Part shown: one piece after another, positions 36,640 through 46,958 of the stretch
How the letters are laid out: every line of letters begins with the position of its first letter
Position numbering within the stretch: the stretch's first letter is position 1
NCBI GenBank assembly: GCA_012839295.1
Contig: DUNO01000048.1
Span: 62,001 to 126,000, forward strand
DNA: 64,000 bases
Direction: 5' to 3'
DNA from: Clostridiales bacterium
GTDB lineage: Bacteria > Bacillota > Clostridia > Lachnospirales > Lachnospiraceae
The notes under the pieces: model-generated
Databases searched by the model: none
What the model was told of the DNA's origin: nothing
Seen by the model: the letters and a program-made list of their open reading frames with translations, nothing else
Made by a program: the position numbers and the translations under genes

Positions 36640-37950
36640 ATGAGCATGAAACGGAATTTTTTCAAATATGTTATCCCATCCGTAATTTCCCTTCTCTTTA
36701 CGGGCATCTATGTAAGCGTTGATGGTTTGTTTGTCGGAAGGGCTGTGGGTGATGCGGGCATTGCTGCCATCAATATTGCGTGGCCCATCGCGGCTGTAAT
36801 CTTAGCCGCCGGAACAGGCCTCGGAATGGGTGGGGCTATTAATATCTCCCATCACCTGGGAGCAGGCAGGAAGGATCTGGCTGACAAAGCTCTCGGCAAT
36901 ACCATGTCCTTATTGCTCATTGCTTCCGCCCTGCTTACAGTGACTACTTTGGTATTTTCGAAGCCGCTTCTAAGGCTTATGGGTGCGGAAGGGGAATTGC
37001 TTGAGCTTGGATATGGATATCTGAGAGTAATCGGATTCGGGGCAGTTCTCCAGGTAATGGGAACCGGGATCACCCCGCTTTTAAGAAATCAAAATAAAGC
37101 CTGGTTAGCCATGGTACTTATGATTATAAATTTTGTAATTGACACTGTCCTGAGCGGCGTCTTTGTCATGGTTTTAGGCTTTGGAGTTGTAGGTGCCGCC
37201 GGTGCTTCCCTGATCGGCCAGGTTATCGCCCTCATCCCTGCATGCATCAGCTTATTTAGTAAGGAAAACAGGGTTCCCAGAGCCAACTACTTGCTGGAGC
37301 TTAGCATTGTAAAAAGCATATTCAAGGTGGGTGCCTCCCCCTTCGGCCTCTTCTTCATCCCGTCCCTGACCATTGTTATTATCAATTGGCAGGCGCTGGC
37401 TTACGGAGGAACTGCTGCCGTGGCTGCCTATGCCGTTGTCTCTTATATCCTGTCGACGGGCCAGCTTTTGCTAGAAGGAATCGGTGACGGCTGCCAGCCG
37501 CTCATCAGCTTCGAGCAGGGAGCCGGTAATTTGGCCGCTGTGCGCACATTGCGGAAATGGACTTACCAATTGGCTATGCTCATAGGTCTTATCCTGATGC
37601 TTGCCATGTTTCTTCTTACGAACCAGATTCCGGTCCTGTTCGGAGTTTCAGAAACTACGGCAACCATATTGCATAAAGCTTTACCTTTATGCGGATTTAT
37701 TTTACCCCTATATGCCATTACACGAACCTCTTCCTCATATTTTTACGCAATTAAGAACTCCTTCTACGCATCCATTTTGATATATTCCGAGATCCTGGTC
37801 ATTCTTCCCATCTCAGTGCTGGTGCTGCCACTGATATTTGATTTAGCCGGTGTCTGGATTGCCATGGTATTTTCACAGCTTATATTGCTGTTGATATCAA
37901 TACTTTTGATAAGAAAAAGTCCTTTAAGAAACGTTATTTCCTATTCCTAG
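36640..37950 (+). CDS. MATE-family multidrug efflux protein
   Basis: 436 residues with about twelve membrane helices in two related halves. The start MSMKRNFFKYVIPSVISLLF and the SVDGLFVGRAVG motif near residue 28 are typical of the clostridial DinF/MepA-like branch, which exports drugs using Na+ or H+ gradients. ATG with GGAGG upstream (TAGCTGGAGGTATCAGTTT). Divergent from and probably controlled by the MerR gene. Confidence 0.92.
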   Translation: MSMKRNFFKYVIPSVISLLFTGIYVSVDGLFVGRAVGDAGIAAINIAWPIAAVILAAGTGLGMGGAINISHHLGAGRKDLADKALGNTMSLLLIASALLTVTTLVFSKPLLRLMGAEGELLELGYGYLRVIGFGAVLQVMGTGITPLLRNQNKAWLAMVLMIINFVIDTVLSGVFVMVLGFGVVGAAGASLIGQVIALIPACISLFSKENRVPRANYLLELSIVKSIFKVGASPFGLFFIPSLTIVIINWQALAYGGTAAVAAYAVVSYILSTGQLLLEGIGDGCQPLISFEQGAGNLAAVRTLRKWTYQLAMLIGLILMLAMFLLTNQIPVLFGVSETTATILHKALPLCGFILPLYAITRTSSSYFYAIKNSFYASILIYSEILVILPISVLVLPLIFDLAGVWIAMVFSQLILLLISILLIRKSPLRNVISYS

Positions 37951-37960
37951 GGAGAATAAA

Positions 37961-38010
37961 AACCATACTTGGAGCCGGATATTATCCAGCCGGCCCCAGG
38001 TATGGTTTTT
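37961..38010. terminator. Bidirectional terminator between MATE and glgP
   Basis: AACCATAC (37961-37968) pairs with GTATGGTT (38000-38007), with an inner CCGG-rich stem. T-runs follow on both strands. Confidence 0.75.
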
Positions 38011-38017
38011 TACTCCT

Positions 38018-40468
38018 CTAGGCTTGTATTTTTATCTTTTCCAAATGCCAAATATCCTTCACATACTCCTCAATCGTCCGGTCAGAGGAGAACTTACCGC
38101 AATGTGCTACATTCAGCAGTGCGGCCTTAGCCCATCCTGCCCTATCCCGGTAGGCTGCCTGAACCCTCCGCTGTGCCTCCTCATAGGATCGGAAATCCTT
38201 CAGGATGAAATACTGGTCAGCCCGCTCTCCGCCTCTTGCCTCCAGCAACGAGGTGTAGATTTCGCGAAACAGCTCAGGATCCTGTGGGGAGTAAAATCCG
38301 TTCACTAACTGGTTTAACACGGTACGGATATCACTGTCATTATCATAGATCTCCTTCGGATTATACTGGCCATTCTGCTCATAGGCGATGACCTCCTCCG
38401 AGCTGAGGCCGAAGATAAAGGCATTCTCTTCCCCTACTTCCTCCACAATTTCAACATTGGCACCGTCCATAGTCCCTAGGGTTATGGCACCATTCAGCAT
38501 GAATTTCATGTTCCCGGTTCCAGAGGCCTCCTTGCTTGCCGTAGAGATCTGCTCCGATACGTCTGCCGCAGCAAAGATAATCTCCGCATTGGAAACACGG
38601 TAATTCTCGATAAATACCACCTTCAGCTTATCACCGATTGCCGTATCGTTATTGATGACATTCGCCACATTATTAATCAGCTTTATGATCAGTTTGGCTC
38701 TTTGATAGCCTGCAGAGGCTTTCGCGCCAAAGATAAAGGTCCTCGGATAAAAGTCAAGCTCAGGATTGCTCTTAAGCTTATTGTACAGATGCATCACATG
38801 CAAAATATTCAAAAGCTGGCGCTTATATTCGTGGAGACGCTTCACCTGGACGTCAAAAATAGATCCCGGATCTACCTCAACATGGTTATGCTTCCTGATA
38901 TACTCCGCAAGCCTGATCTTGTTCCGGTATTTGATGTCCATGAATTCCTTCTGGTATTTTTCATCCTCTGCATGGGTAGCCAGCGCCCCAATACGGGGAA
39001 GGTCAGTAATCCATTCCTCCCCAATTTTGTCAGTCACCCAGGAGGCCAGCAAAGGATTCCCATGGAGCAGGAATCTTCTCTGGGTAATTCCGTTAGTTTT
39101 ATTGTTAAATTTCTCAGGCATCATTTCATAGAAATCCTTTAACTCCTGGTGCATTAGGATCTTGGTATGAAGTCTCGCCACGCCGTTCACGGAAAAGCTT
39201 GCGGCTATGGCCAAATGTGCCATCCTTACCTGACCATTATAGATAATGGCCATCCTCTCCAGCTTTTTACCATCTCCCGGATATCTTGCCTGGATCTCCG
39301 CCACGAACCGCCGGTTGATCTCCTCCACAATCTGATAAATTCTCGGGAGCAGTCCCCGGAAAAGCTCCAGGGGCCATTTTTCCAGGGCCTCGGACATAAT
39401 TGTATGGTTGGTATAGGCACAGGTCTTATTGGTGATCGCCCAGGCTTCCTCCCAGGTCAGGCCAAAATCATCCAGCAGGATACGCATCAGCTCCGCCACC
39501 GTAACCGTCGGATGGGTATCATTCATTTGAAAGCACACTTTTTCATATAGAAAATGAATGTCGTCATGCCTTTCCATGTATTTCGCCACCGCCCTCTGTA
39601 TGCTGGCGGATACGAAGAAATACTGCTGCTTAAGGCGCAGCTCCTTTCCGGCATAATGGTTATCATTGGGATAGAGGACCTCACAGATGGTTCTTGCCAG
39701 GTTCTGCTGCTCCACCGCCTTCTGGTAATCCCCCTTATCGAAGGAATCCAGGTTAAAGGTATCGATCGCCTCCGCATCCCAGATGCGGAGCGTATTCACC
39801 ACACCGTTGCCATAACCCACAACCGGTAAATCATAGGGTATGGCGCGGACCGAATGATAGTTCTCCTGAATGAACCGGTCCCTTCCGTTTTCATCCTTAC
39901 GGACGGTTACATAACCGCCGAATTTTACCTCTACCGCGTATTCGGACCTCTTTATCTCAAAGGGATTACCATCCTTTAACCAGTCATCCGGCCGTTCCAC
40001 CTGGAAGCCATTCTCGATGCCCTGCTTAAACATGCCATATTTATAACGGATTCCGCAGCCATATGCCGGGTAGCCCAGGGTAGATAAAGAGTCCAGAAAG
40101 CAAGCCGCCAGCCGTCCCAATCCGCCATTGCCCAGAGCCGCATCCGGCTCCTGGTCCTCAATTGCATTCAGGTCCAGCCCCAGCTCCCCAAGAACCTCCT
40201 TTACCACCTGGTCGGCACAGAGGTTAATCACCATATTCCCAAGTGCCCTTCCCATTAAGAATTCCATGGACAGGTAATATACCGTCTTCACATCCTGCTT
40301 TTCAAATTCCTGGTGGGTTGCCATCCATTGGTCAACCAAAGTGTCCTTAAGTGCAAAGGCGACCGTCTGGAATGCCTGCTGAGGTGTTACCTCTTCAATT
40401 GGCTTACGGTATAATACCTTAGCATAATCGATCATATTTTCCTTAAATTCTTCCTTCTTTATATCCAA
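38018..40468 (-). CDS. glgP: Glycogen/maltodextrin phosphorylase
   Basis: 816 residues, the usual size for GlgP, which cleaves alpha-1,4-glucan with phosphate to release glucose 1-phosphate in the cytoplasm. The PLP-binding lysine segment EASGTGNMKFMLNGA lies near residue 650, and GNGGLGRLAACFLDS near residue 110 is another signature. The TTG start at 40468 is preferred because AGGAGGAATTTGTC directly precedes it; an upstream ATG at 40534 would add 22 untypical residues. Stands alone with its own terminator. Confidence 0.93.
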   Translation of the reverse strand: MDIKKEEFKENMIDYAKVLYRKPIEEVTPQQAFQTVAFALKDTLVDQWMATHQEFEKQDVKTVYYLSMEFLMGRALGNMVINLCADQVVKEVLGELGLDLNAIEDQEPDAALGNGGLGRLAACFLDSLSTLGYPAYGCGIRYKYGMFKQGIENGFQVERPDDWLKDGNPFEIKRSEYAVEVKFGGYVTVRKDENGRDRFIQENYHSVRAIPYDLPVVGYGNGVVNTLRIWDAEAIDTFNLDSFDKGDYQKAVEQQNLARTICEVLYPNDNHYAGKELRLKQQYFFVSASIQRAVAKYMERHDDIHFLYEKVCFQMNDTHPTVTVAELMRILLDDFGLTWEEAWAITNKTCAYTNHTIMSEALEKWPLELFRGLLPRIYQIVEEINRRFVAEIQARYPGDGKKLERMAIIYNGQVRMAHLAIAASFSVNGVARLHTKILMHQELKDFYEMMPEKFNNKTNGITQRRFLLHGNPLLASWVTDKIGEEWITDLPRIGALATHAEDEKYQKEFMDIKYRNKIRLAEYIRKHNHVEVDPGSIFDVQVKRLHEYKRQLLNILHVMHLYNKLKSNPELDFYPRTFIFGAKASAGYQRAKLIIKLINNVANVINNDTAIGDKLKVVFIENYRVSNAEIIFAAADVSEQISTASKEASGTGNMKFMLNGAITLGTMDGANVEIVEEVGEENAFIFGLSSEEVIAYEQNGQYNPKEIYDNDSDIRTVLNQLVNGFYSPQDPELFREIYTSLLEARGGERADQYFILKDFRSYEEAQRRVQAAYRDRAGWAKAALLNVAHCGKFSSDRTIEEYVKDIWHLEKIKIQA

Positions 40469-40848
40469 GACAAATTCCTCCTGCCATATTAGCATATGAA
40501 TAAGCCCCCTCATACCTTTGGGGCTCCAAAACAAATATTACCCAGATAACCACCTTTTAACCTGCTATTAACCGGTGCCGACTTAGGTTCTTTCTATATA
40601 TTATCCTATGAAGCTAACGTAATTTTGTCGAATAAAATACTTTTAGAATTATTCTATCATTGAATATACTTTCTTTCAATTTGTTTTTCACCGGATTCAT
40701 GCAAATTTTTCTGATGTTTACTTAAATGCCAGAAAAAGAAGGTGCCCTTCTGACAGCACCTTCCTTACAAGCTAAGTTTATTCTCTTATGGCAAAATTTA
40801 TAACCCTTTGATATCCCGGCTAGCTGGAAAGCCGCTGCCGCCTCATCG
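40469..40848. other. Intergenic region, 380 bases
   Basis: Contains the response-regulator terminator at 40733-40763. The stretch 40520-40730 presumably holds the glgP promoter, but no convincing hexamer pair was identified. Confidence 0.5.
40733..40763 (-). terminator. Terminator of the SBP-kinase-regulator operon
   Basis: GAAGGTGC (40738-40745) pairs with GCACCTTC (40756-40763). On the minus strand T5 follows (40733-40737). Confidence 0.8.
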
Positions 40849-42426
40849 CTATTTCTCGTATCGGCTGCGGTATTCCGTAACCGTCATTCCCACATACTTT
40901 TTAAAGGTCTTACTAAAGTACTGGGCATCGTTAAAGCCCACCTCGTCCACCATATCATTAATCGTCATCTGGGGATTTTTCAGCAGCTGCTTTGCTTTGT
41001 CAATACGGACGGAATTCAAATAAGAGGAAAAGGTAATATCCATTTCCTTTTTAAATAATACGGAAAAGTAATATTTGGATATCCCCACATACCCGGAAAT
41101 ATCCTCCAGGGTTACCTTTTTATTAAAATGGTCATTGATGTACTGAACTGCCTTTTTAATCAGAATTTCTGCATTGTCGGCCCGGTTTGCGGAGTTTTCA
41201 GCAATAATATTTTTCAGGAAATCCCTGATAATTTCAATCGCCTCCCTCAGCTCCTCCGAATTAATAATTCTCTTCTGGAAGTCAAACACATCCTTATCCT
41301 CCTGGAAGCAGCTGTCAAAGCGCTTGAAGATATCATTTACCATATGGGATAATTCCAGCTTCACCTCCAGGGAGTTGCTTCTTTGCCTGTCCAGCAGCTT
41401 CTCCAGGTCATCTATTTTTCCAAAGATGGCATCCAGGTCCGCTTCCTCGATATATTGGCAAAATTCCTTTACCATTGCCGCATCATATATGAAGGAACCC
41501 TCCGACTGGTGCATGGTCTCCTTAGTCAGATGTTCCCCCTCACGAATATAGAACAGGTAATCGGAAGCGGCAAAGATCCACCCCAAATACTCCCTTGTTC
41601 CCTCTATCGTAGAGGTAACCGGGGAATTCACGCTCTTATAGCTAATATTAAAATACTGCTTAAAGGAACTTTTTAGATAATCAATGCATTTTTGTATCTT
41701 AATTTCATTTAGGTTAGAAGACATTAAAAAGCAGGTAATGGACTTGCCAAACTGCTTGGAGAATACCTCCACCTCCTCATCCTGGAATTTATTAACGATC
41801 AGCTCCAGGCAGGCTGATATGATGTTAGCAATCTGATAATCCGCGTTTTTTTCATTTTTCAGGGAAGACCGGAAATCAAACTGGATAAAGCAGTACTTGC
41901 GGGTATTCCATTCCACCTGCGCTTTCATGAATTCCTCACGGACCAGTTCGTTGCTGCGGTTGCTGCTGAGCAAAAGTCCAAGGAGATATTCCTGCTGTTT
42001 TTTCATCAGCGGGTTATCCTTTTGGATACCTGGCTTTTGCCCGCCGAGCACATCCAGCTTTTTCTTTTTCTCCAGCAGGATCTTTCTTAGCTCCTCCTCT
42101 TCCATCTCAGCCTTCAAAATATAATCAGAAACCCTTAATTTGATCGCTTCCTTCGCATAAGTAAAATCGTCGTAACAGGTTAAAAATATGATCTCCGTAT
42201 TTGGATTATACTCCTTAATCTTTTTCGTCAGCCATATTCCATCCTGCTTAGGCATCTTGATATCCGTTATAACCAGATCCGGTTTCAAGGCCACATATTT
42301 TTCATAAGCCGTCTGGCCATTGCCGGCTTCCGCCACAATCTCAAAGCCCAGCTCCTGCCAGTCAATCAATGCCTTTACCCCAATACGGACCAACATTTCG
42401 TCGTCTACAATCATAATTTTATACAT
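40849..42426 (-). CDS. AraC-type response regulator, YesN type
   Basis: 525 residues. N-terminal receiver domain (YKIMIVDDEMLVRIGV, with the phosphate-accepting Asp in LVITDIKMPKQDG near residue 55), a middle region of about 300 residues, and a C-terminal AraC helix-turn-helix pair (VTLEDISGYVGISKYYFSVLF and the NDAQYFSKTFKK end). The ATG at 42426 is chosen because GAGGAG lies six bases before it. Transcribed after its cognate kinase, with 11 bases between. Likely target: the duplicated promoters of the ribose-type ABC operon upstream. Confidence 0.92.
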   Translation of the reverse strand: MYKIMIVDDEMLVRIGVKALIDWQELGFEIVAEAGNGQTAYEKYVALKPDLVITDIKMPKQDGIWLTKKIKEYNPNTEIIFLTCYDDFTYAKEAIKLRVSDYILKAEMEEEELRKILLEKKKKLDVLGGQKPGIQKDNPLMKKQQEYLLGLLLSSNRSNELVREEFMKAQVEWNTRKYCFIQFDFRSSLKNEKNADYQIANIISACLELIVNKFQDEEVEVFSKQFGKSITCFLMSSNLNEIKIQKCIDYLKSSFKQYFNISYKSVNSPVTSTIEGTREYLGWIFAASDYLFYIREGEHLTKETMHQSEGSFIYDAAMVKEFCQYIEEADLDAIFGKIDDLEKLLDRQRSNSLEVKLELSHMVNDIFKRFDSCFQEDKDVFDFQKRIINSEELREAIEIIRDFLKNIIAENSANRADNAEILIKKAVQYINDHFNKKVTLEDISGYVGISKYYFSVLFKKEMDITFSSYLNSVRIDKAKQLLKNPQMTINDMVDEVGFNDAQYFSKTFKKYVGMTVTEYRSRYEK

Positions 42427-42437
42427 ACGCATCTCCT

Positions 42438-44165
42438 CTACGAAGCGTTATCCGGTACGCTTATTATGACAGTTGTCCCCGCCCCCACGGAAGAAACAAT
42501 CTGCAAACCGTATGCTTCACCAAGATATAGCTTTAATCTTTGATTCACATTATTTAGTCCCACCTTACTGAAGCGGTTGATGTTCTGCTCCTGCTTCAGA
42601 ATATTATCCAGTATCTCCTTTTCAATCCCTCCTCCATTATCCTTAACTATAATTTCAATGTGGTCCTCCTTCTCCTGGGTGTAGATCTGGATCAGGATCG
42701 GCTCCTCCCGTTTTTCCGCTTCATCAATACAATAAATCAAGGAATTTTCAACAATGGGCTGGAGGATCAGCTTGGGAATATACAGCTTTTTATGCTCTTC
42801 CTTAATATCATATTGAATTTCAAATAATTGATTAAAGCGCAGCTTCTGTATTAAAAGGTAGTTCTCAATATAAGCGATCTCATCCTCCAATAAAATCATA
42901 TTATTACCAAAGCCGATGCTCACGCGCAGCAGCTTCACTAAGGCAACCAAGGCCTCCGCGATACTGTCCTCTCCCTTGATCTTAGCCATCCACCGGATGG
43001 TATTTAAGGTATTATACAGGAAATGGGGATTAATCTGGGCGTGCAGCACCTCCAGCTCCAGCTCATTTTTATTATGCTCCACCGCTACAATGTCATCCAT
43101 CAGCTTCTTTATCTGGTTTACCATCTGGTTAAAGCTGTCGCTGAGGTCATCCAGCTCATTATATACATTGGACTCCACCCGTACATCCAGATTACCGGCC
43201 TCTACTTTCTTCATCTGGCGCATCATAACCTCGATGGGCTTTGTTATTTTTCTGGAGTATATAAATGCAGCGTTGAACATAATAATGAGGGAAATCATCC
43301 CGCCTAGGATGGTATATAGGAGCATCCGGTTCAAGTCCTTATACAGCACTGCCTCTGGAACTGTCTTTACAATATACCATTTGCCATAATTAAAGGATGA
43401 GTAAATCGCCACATATTTTTTTCCGTCTTCATCATAGCTGACATAATTGGGATTGCTGTCGGCAATCATTGTGTCAAAATAGCTGGCATCACCGCTGCCG
43501 ACCGGGGTAAAGTCATCCTCCGAGCTGGCTATGATATTGCCCGAGGTATCACAGATCAGCATCTTGCTGCTTTCTTCCTGCAAACCGCTGAAGGCGCCTG
43601 CCAGCACACTCTCATCCAGCTCTATGTTGATATACCCCAGCTCCTTTAAGGAATAGACATCGATGATCTTCCTCCCCATGGAAAAATACCGTTTTGTCAT
43701 ACTTCCCGAAAGGATTTTCACATTCTTCTCTGTTGTGGGGAACCAAATAATTTCACCGGAGGTATCATCTAATTCATACCGCGGAAAGCTCTTTACCCCG
43801 TCCTTAAGCTCCGCGCCGATCTGCTGATATCCGCTGGGGGTTATTACATAAATCCCTTCGATGTCATTGCTTGAGATATAGAAGCTGTACAATTTGTCTG
43901 TCAGCCGTTCCTTTTCCCCTTCCTTGATGCTATCGATCAGCTCCTGATTGGATATGATAGAATTTGACAGGTTTTCCACAGAGTTCAGGATGTAGTCAAT
44001 ATTATTCCCGATCACCTCAACGGACTGTTTTTCCGACTCCCCATACTGCTTATGAAGGGTGTGTCTGAAATTCTGGATCATAGCTATGAAAATAATCAAA
44101 AATACGACAATCAGAAAGGAGGAGCCTTTTATAAACTGCCTTCTAAAACTATGCTTTTCTTTCAT
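42438..44165 (-). CDS. Sensor histidine kinase, YesM type
   Basis: About 575 residues. N-terminal membrane segment (about 13-32), a large extracytoplasmic dCache-like sensor region (to about 285), a second membrane segment, a HAMP domain (KITKPIEVMMRQMKKVEAGN), the phosphoacceptor motif INPHFLYNTLNTIRWM and a HATPase with VENSLIYCID and DNGGGIEKE. Several starts are possible (44165, 44183, 44186); 44165 has GAGG seven bases upstream. Encoded between a sugar-binding lipoprotein and its response regulator. Confidence 0.9.
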   Translation of the reverse strand: MKEKHSFRRQFIKGSSFLIVVFLIIFIAMIQNFRHTLHKQYGESEKQSVEVIGNNIDYILNSVENLSNSIISNQELIDSIKEGEKERLTDKLYSFYISSNDIEGIYVITPSGYQQIGAELKDGVKSFPRYELDDTSGEIIWFPTTEKNVKILSGSMTKRYFSMGRKIIDVYSLKELGYINIELDESVLAGAFSGLQEESSKMLICDTSGNIIASSEDDFTPVGSGDASYFDTMIADSNPNYVSYDEDGKKYVAIYSSFNYGKWYIVKTVPEAVLYKDLNRMLLYTILGGMISLIIMFNAAFIYSRKITKPIEVMMRQMKKVEAGNLDVRVESNVYNELDDLSDSFNQMVNQIKKLMDDIVAVEHNKNELELEVLHAQINPHFLYNTLNTIRWMAKIKGEDSIAEALVALVKLLRVSIGFGNNMILLEDEIAYIENYLLIQKLRFNQLFEIQYDIKEEHKKLYIPKLILQPIVENSLIYCIDEAEKREEPILIQIYTQEKEDHIEIIVKDNGGGIEKEILDNILKQEQNINRFSKVGLNNVNQRLKLYLGEAYGLQIVSSVGAGTTVIISVPDNAS

Positions 44166-44191
44166 ACCTTTCCTCTTCTCCATCATAACCC

Positions 44192-45652
44192 TTAGCGCCG
44201 CTCGCTCCACTGGCTCTTCATATTGATAGAAACATTTTTGACCGGCCTGTCCTCCTGTATCATATCATATAAATTTGTAACCATGATATCCTCAAACTCA
44301 TAGCCATTTTTCATCTTAGGCCTGTAATAGGCATATTCCTTTTTCTGGGACTTAATCATTGCAGAAACCTGGGGCATCCCACCGGAAAAATCCCGTTCTA
44401 TTTTCTCTATTAAAGCCGTCCTCGTCGGCAGGGTTCCTCCCTCTTTTTCCATAAAGGATTTCATCTGCACCTCCGGCGAGGTTGCCCAGACAATGAACAT
44501 CCAGGCGGCCAACTTCTTTTTACTGCTGGCATAGCTGTTGATACCGATCCCTGAGCCCCCATAGATGTTGGAGCTTCGCTTTGTCCCCTTTGGCAGTACG
44601 CTGTAGCCTACCTTTCCCGCAATCTCCGAGTTTTCAATGGCTGATACATTCTCATCCCAGTTAATCATCATCGCGATATTACCTTCCGTAAACAGGGTAG
44701 CTACCTTATCCCAGGTATAGCCTTCCTTATTTTCCGGATTTAAAGCAATAATTTCTTTGAATTTTTTTAATGCGGTAGTAAACTCCTCGGTTCTTGACTG
44801 AAGCTCAAAGCCCGTGACGGTTCCAAGGCTTTTAATCTTGTTATTCGTAAAATAATCTCCGCCATATGCACCCAGAACTGTTGAAAATGCGGTGTAGATG
44901 GAATTATGCTCAGCGGACATGGTCAAGCTGCCATGTACCGGTTCCTCTCCCTCCCCATGTTCATTGATCCACTTTGAGACCTCGATAAATTGATCCCAGG
45001 TAAAATCACCATTTCCGGGATTTGGATCAAAGCCCAGCTCCTGTTCCATCTGCTCCTGGTATTGTCCAAAAATATCCTTCCGGTAGAATAAAATCATGGT
45101 GGTAGAATCAAAGGGAATGGCATCCAGCTTTTTGGTATCTTCGAAATAAGAGCACACCTCCAGCTGCTCTTTTGGAAAGCTTTCAATCCCTCCTACAATA
45201 TGGGGCAGGCTCTCATCCTGTTCATAAAGATTCAGGTCCTCCAGACCATCAGAAAAACGATTCAGGGTCTTATAGGGATCCACATAAATCAATTCATACT
45301 GGGCTGTTTTTGAAATAAATTCCATATTAATTTTTTCTTCCAGGGTATTGAAGTCCATCCGCTTGATATTTACCTTAATCCCTGTAACTCTGGTAAAGCT
45401 TTCAACCTCTTTCGATAAAATATTGGCATTGATATTATCCTCACAAATAAAGTTTAATATAGTGCCGTCACACTGTTTCCAATCAAAATCCGAGGGTGCC
45501 GTTACATTGCCAAACTCACTTGGCTCTCCCCCGAATAGCTCCGTCCTGGTAGTGGTCTTTTCTTCGGCCCGGTCACATCCCGTAGGAATTAATAATATGA
45601 TTATGAGGAAAGCCAATGCCCTCCTTATTGCTTTGCCATTACAACTTCCCAT
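44192..45652 (-). CDS. Sugar-binding lipoprotein next to a two-component system
   Basis: 486 residues of the family 1 extracellular binding proteins, with a signal peptide and lipobox (IIILLIPTGC). Unlike the other binding proteins here it is not followed by permeases but by a sensor kinase and a response regulator. It may therefore act as a co-sensor that presents a sugar to the kinase, as XylFII does for LytS; this is inference from gene order. AAGGGAGAGAATCC precedes the ATG. Confidence 0.88.
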   Translation of the reverse strand: MGSCNGKAIRRALAFLIIILLIPTGCDRAEEKTTTRTELFGGEPSEFGNVTAPSDFDWKQCDGTILNFICEDNINANILSKEVESFTRVTGIKVNIKRMDFNTLEEKINMEFISKTAQYELIYVDPYKTLNRFSDGLEDLNLYEQDESLPHIVGGIESFPKEQLEVCSYFEDTKKLDAIPFDSTTMILFYRKDIFGQYQEQMEQELGFDPNPGNGDFTWDQFIEVSKWINEHGEGEEPVHGSLTMSAEHNSIYTAFSTVLGAYGGDYFTNNKIKSLGTVTGFELQSRTEEFTTALKKFKEIIALNPENKEGYTWDKVATLFTEGNIAMMINWDENVSAIENSEIAGKVGYSVLPKGTKRSSNIYGGSGIGINSYASSKKKLAAWMFIVWATSPEVQMKSFMEKEGGTLPTRTALIEKIERDFSGGMPQVSAMIKSQKKEYAYYRPKMKNGYEFEDIMVTNLYDMIQEDRPVKNVSINMKSQWSERR

Positions 45653-45788
45653 GGATTCTCTCCCTTCAAACCTCTTCCGGTTCCTCTCCGGGGATTTATA
45701 AATAATCTTAAATCAACCAGCCAAATTATGCAAATAGTTTGTGCAATTTAGCATTGGTATAAACGATATACCATATTTTATTGAACAG

Positions 45789-45810
45789 AAAAAGCGCTCC
45801 CGAAGGAGCG
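45789..45810 (-). terminator. Terminator of the ribose-type ABC/dehydrogenase operon
   Basis: CGCTCC (45795-45800) pairs with GGAGCG (45805-45810). On the minus strand the loop is the stable TTCG tetraloop, and T5 (45789-45793) follows. Confidence 0.8.
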
Positions 45811-45838
45811 TCCTTTCCCTTTCATTTGTCCTATTGAT

Positions 45839-46879
45839 TTATCCTATTTTAATCACCGCTTTTACAACATCGTTCTTATTGTTAATTACAAAGTCAAAGG
45901 CTTTTGCGGTATCCTCGAAATCAAATTCATGGGTAACAATCCCGGATACATCAATAATGCCCTTTGCTATGGCATTAATTGCCTTCGGATAGATGTTCCT
46001 GTAACGGAATACGGAAGTAATGGTGGCTTCCTTCGCCATAATTTTTGCAAAATTATAATCAATGATATCCTCCGGTGCCATGCCCACAAGGACGATGGTT
46101 CCGCCACGTTTTACCAGATATGCGGTCTGTTTGATCGTTATCTTGCTGCCCGCTGTCTCAATTACAACGTCGGTACCCTTTCCCTTTGTTATCTCCTCCA
46201 GCTTGGCAACAGCATCCTCTTCCTTCGCATTGATTACCCTGGTAGCTCCCAGCTTCATTGCATAATCCAGCCTCTTAGGCATTACATCCACCACTGTGAT
46301 ATCCGTAGCACCATAAGCCTTGCAGGCCAGCAGGGTAACAAGACCGATGCAGCCGGATCCGAGGATCACTACGGAGTCTCCCAGCTTTACATTTCCCTGA
46401 GCCGCCGCATGCATGCCGACCGCCAGTGGTTCTACCAGGGCTCCTTCCTTGGAGGTGATATTATCCGGTAATTTAAAGCACATATTTGCCGGAAATGCGA
46501 TGTAATTCTCAAGGCAGCCATGATACGGGGGTGTTGCTAAAAATTCTACATCCGGGCAAAGATTGTATTTACCCGTCTTACAGAATTCACACTGTCCGCA
46601 GGTGCAGCCGGGCTCCAATGCCACCTTATCTCCGAGGCTTAATTCCGTTACCTTGCTTCCTACCTCCACGATCTCCCCGGCACACTCATGTCCGAGGATG
46701 AAGTCACCACTCACCACAAAATCCCCGATGGAGCCATGCTCCAGATAATGTACGTCGGAGCCGCAGATTCCCACATACTCCAGCTTCACCAGTACCTCGT
46801 TTTCCTTTATTACGGGTACTTCCACATCCCTGATTTCCATTTTGTTTAAGCCTGTCATAAATACCGCTTTGTTATCCAT
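45839..46879 (-). CDS. Zinc-dependent polyol dehydrogenase (sorbitol/xylitol dehydrogenase-like)
   Basis: 346 residues of the medium-chain dehydrogenase family. Catalytic zinc ligands are seen in YVGICGSDVHYLEHG and GHECAGEI, the structural zinc cysteines in GCTCGQCEFCKTGKYNLC (residues about 90-108), and the NAD-binding Rossmann motif in VILGSGCIGLVTL near residue 170. It would oxidise a polyol to a ketose. Last gene of the ribose-type ABC operon, so the importer may carry a polyol or pentitol. RBS AGAAAAGGAGAGG. Confidence 0.9.
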   Translation of the reverse strand: MDNKAVFMTGLNKMEIRDVEVPVIKENEVLVKLEYVGICGSDVHYLEHGSIGDFVVSGDFILGHECAGEIVEVGSKVTELSLGDKVALEPGCTCGQCEFCKTGKYNLCPDVEFLATPPYHGCLENYIAFPANMCFKLPDNITSKEGALVEPLAVGMHAAAQGNVKLGDSVVILGSGCIGLVTLLACKAYGATDITVVDVMPKRLDYAMKLGATRVINAKEEDAVAKLEEITKGKGTDVVIETAGSKITIKQTAYLVKRGGTIVLVGMAPEDIIDYNFAKIMAKEATITSVFRYRNIYPKAINAIAKGIIDVSGIVTHEFDFEDTAKAFDFVINNKNDVVKAVIKIG

Positions 46880-46958
46880 AATACCTCTCCTTTTCTATCT
46901 TGATTTTAAACTACATTTGTTTTCGTAATTTGACCTGCTTATTGATGCTCCCCCTTAT

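Noticed and set aside
40534-40534. Upstream ATG as start of glycogen phosphorylase
   Set aside because: The TTG at 40468 has a near-perfect ribosome binding site and gives the usual protein length.
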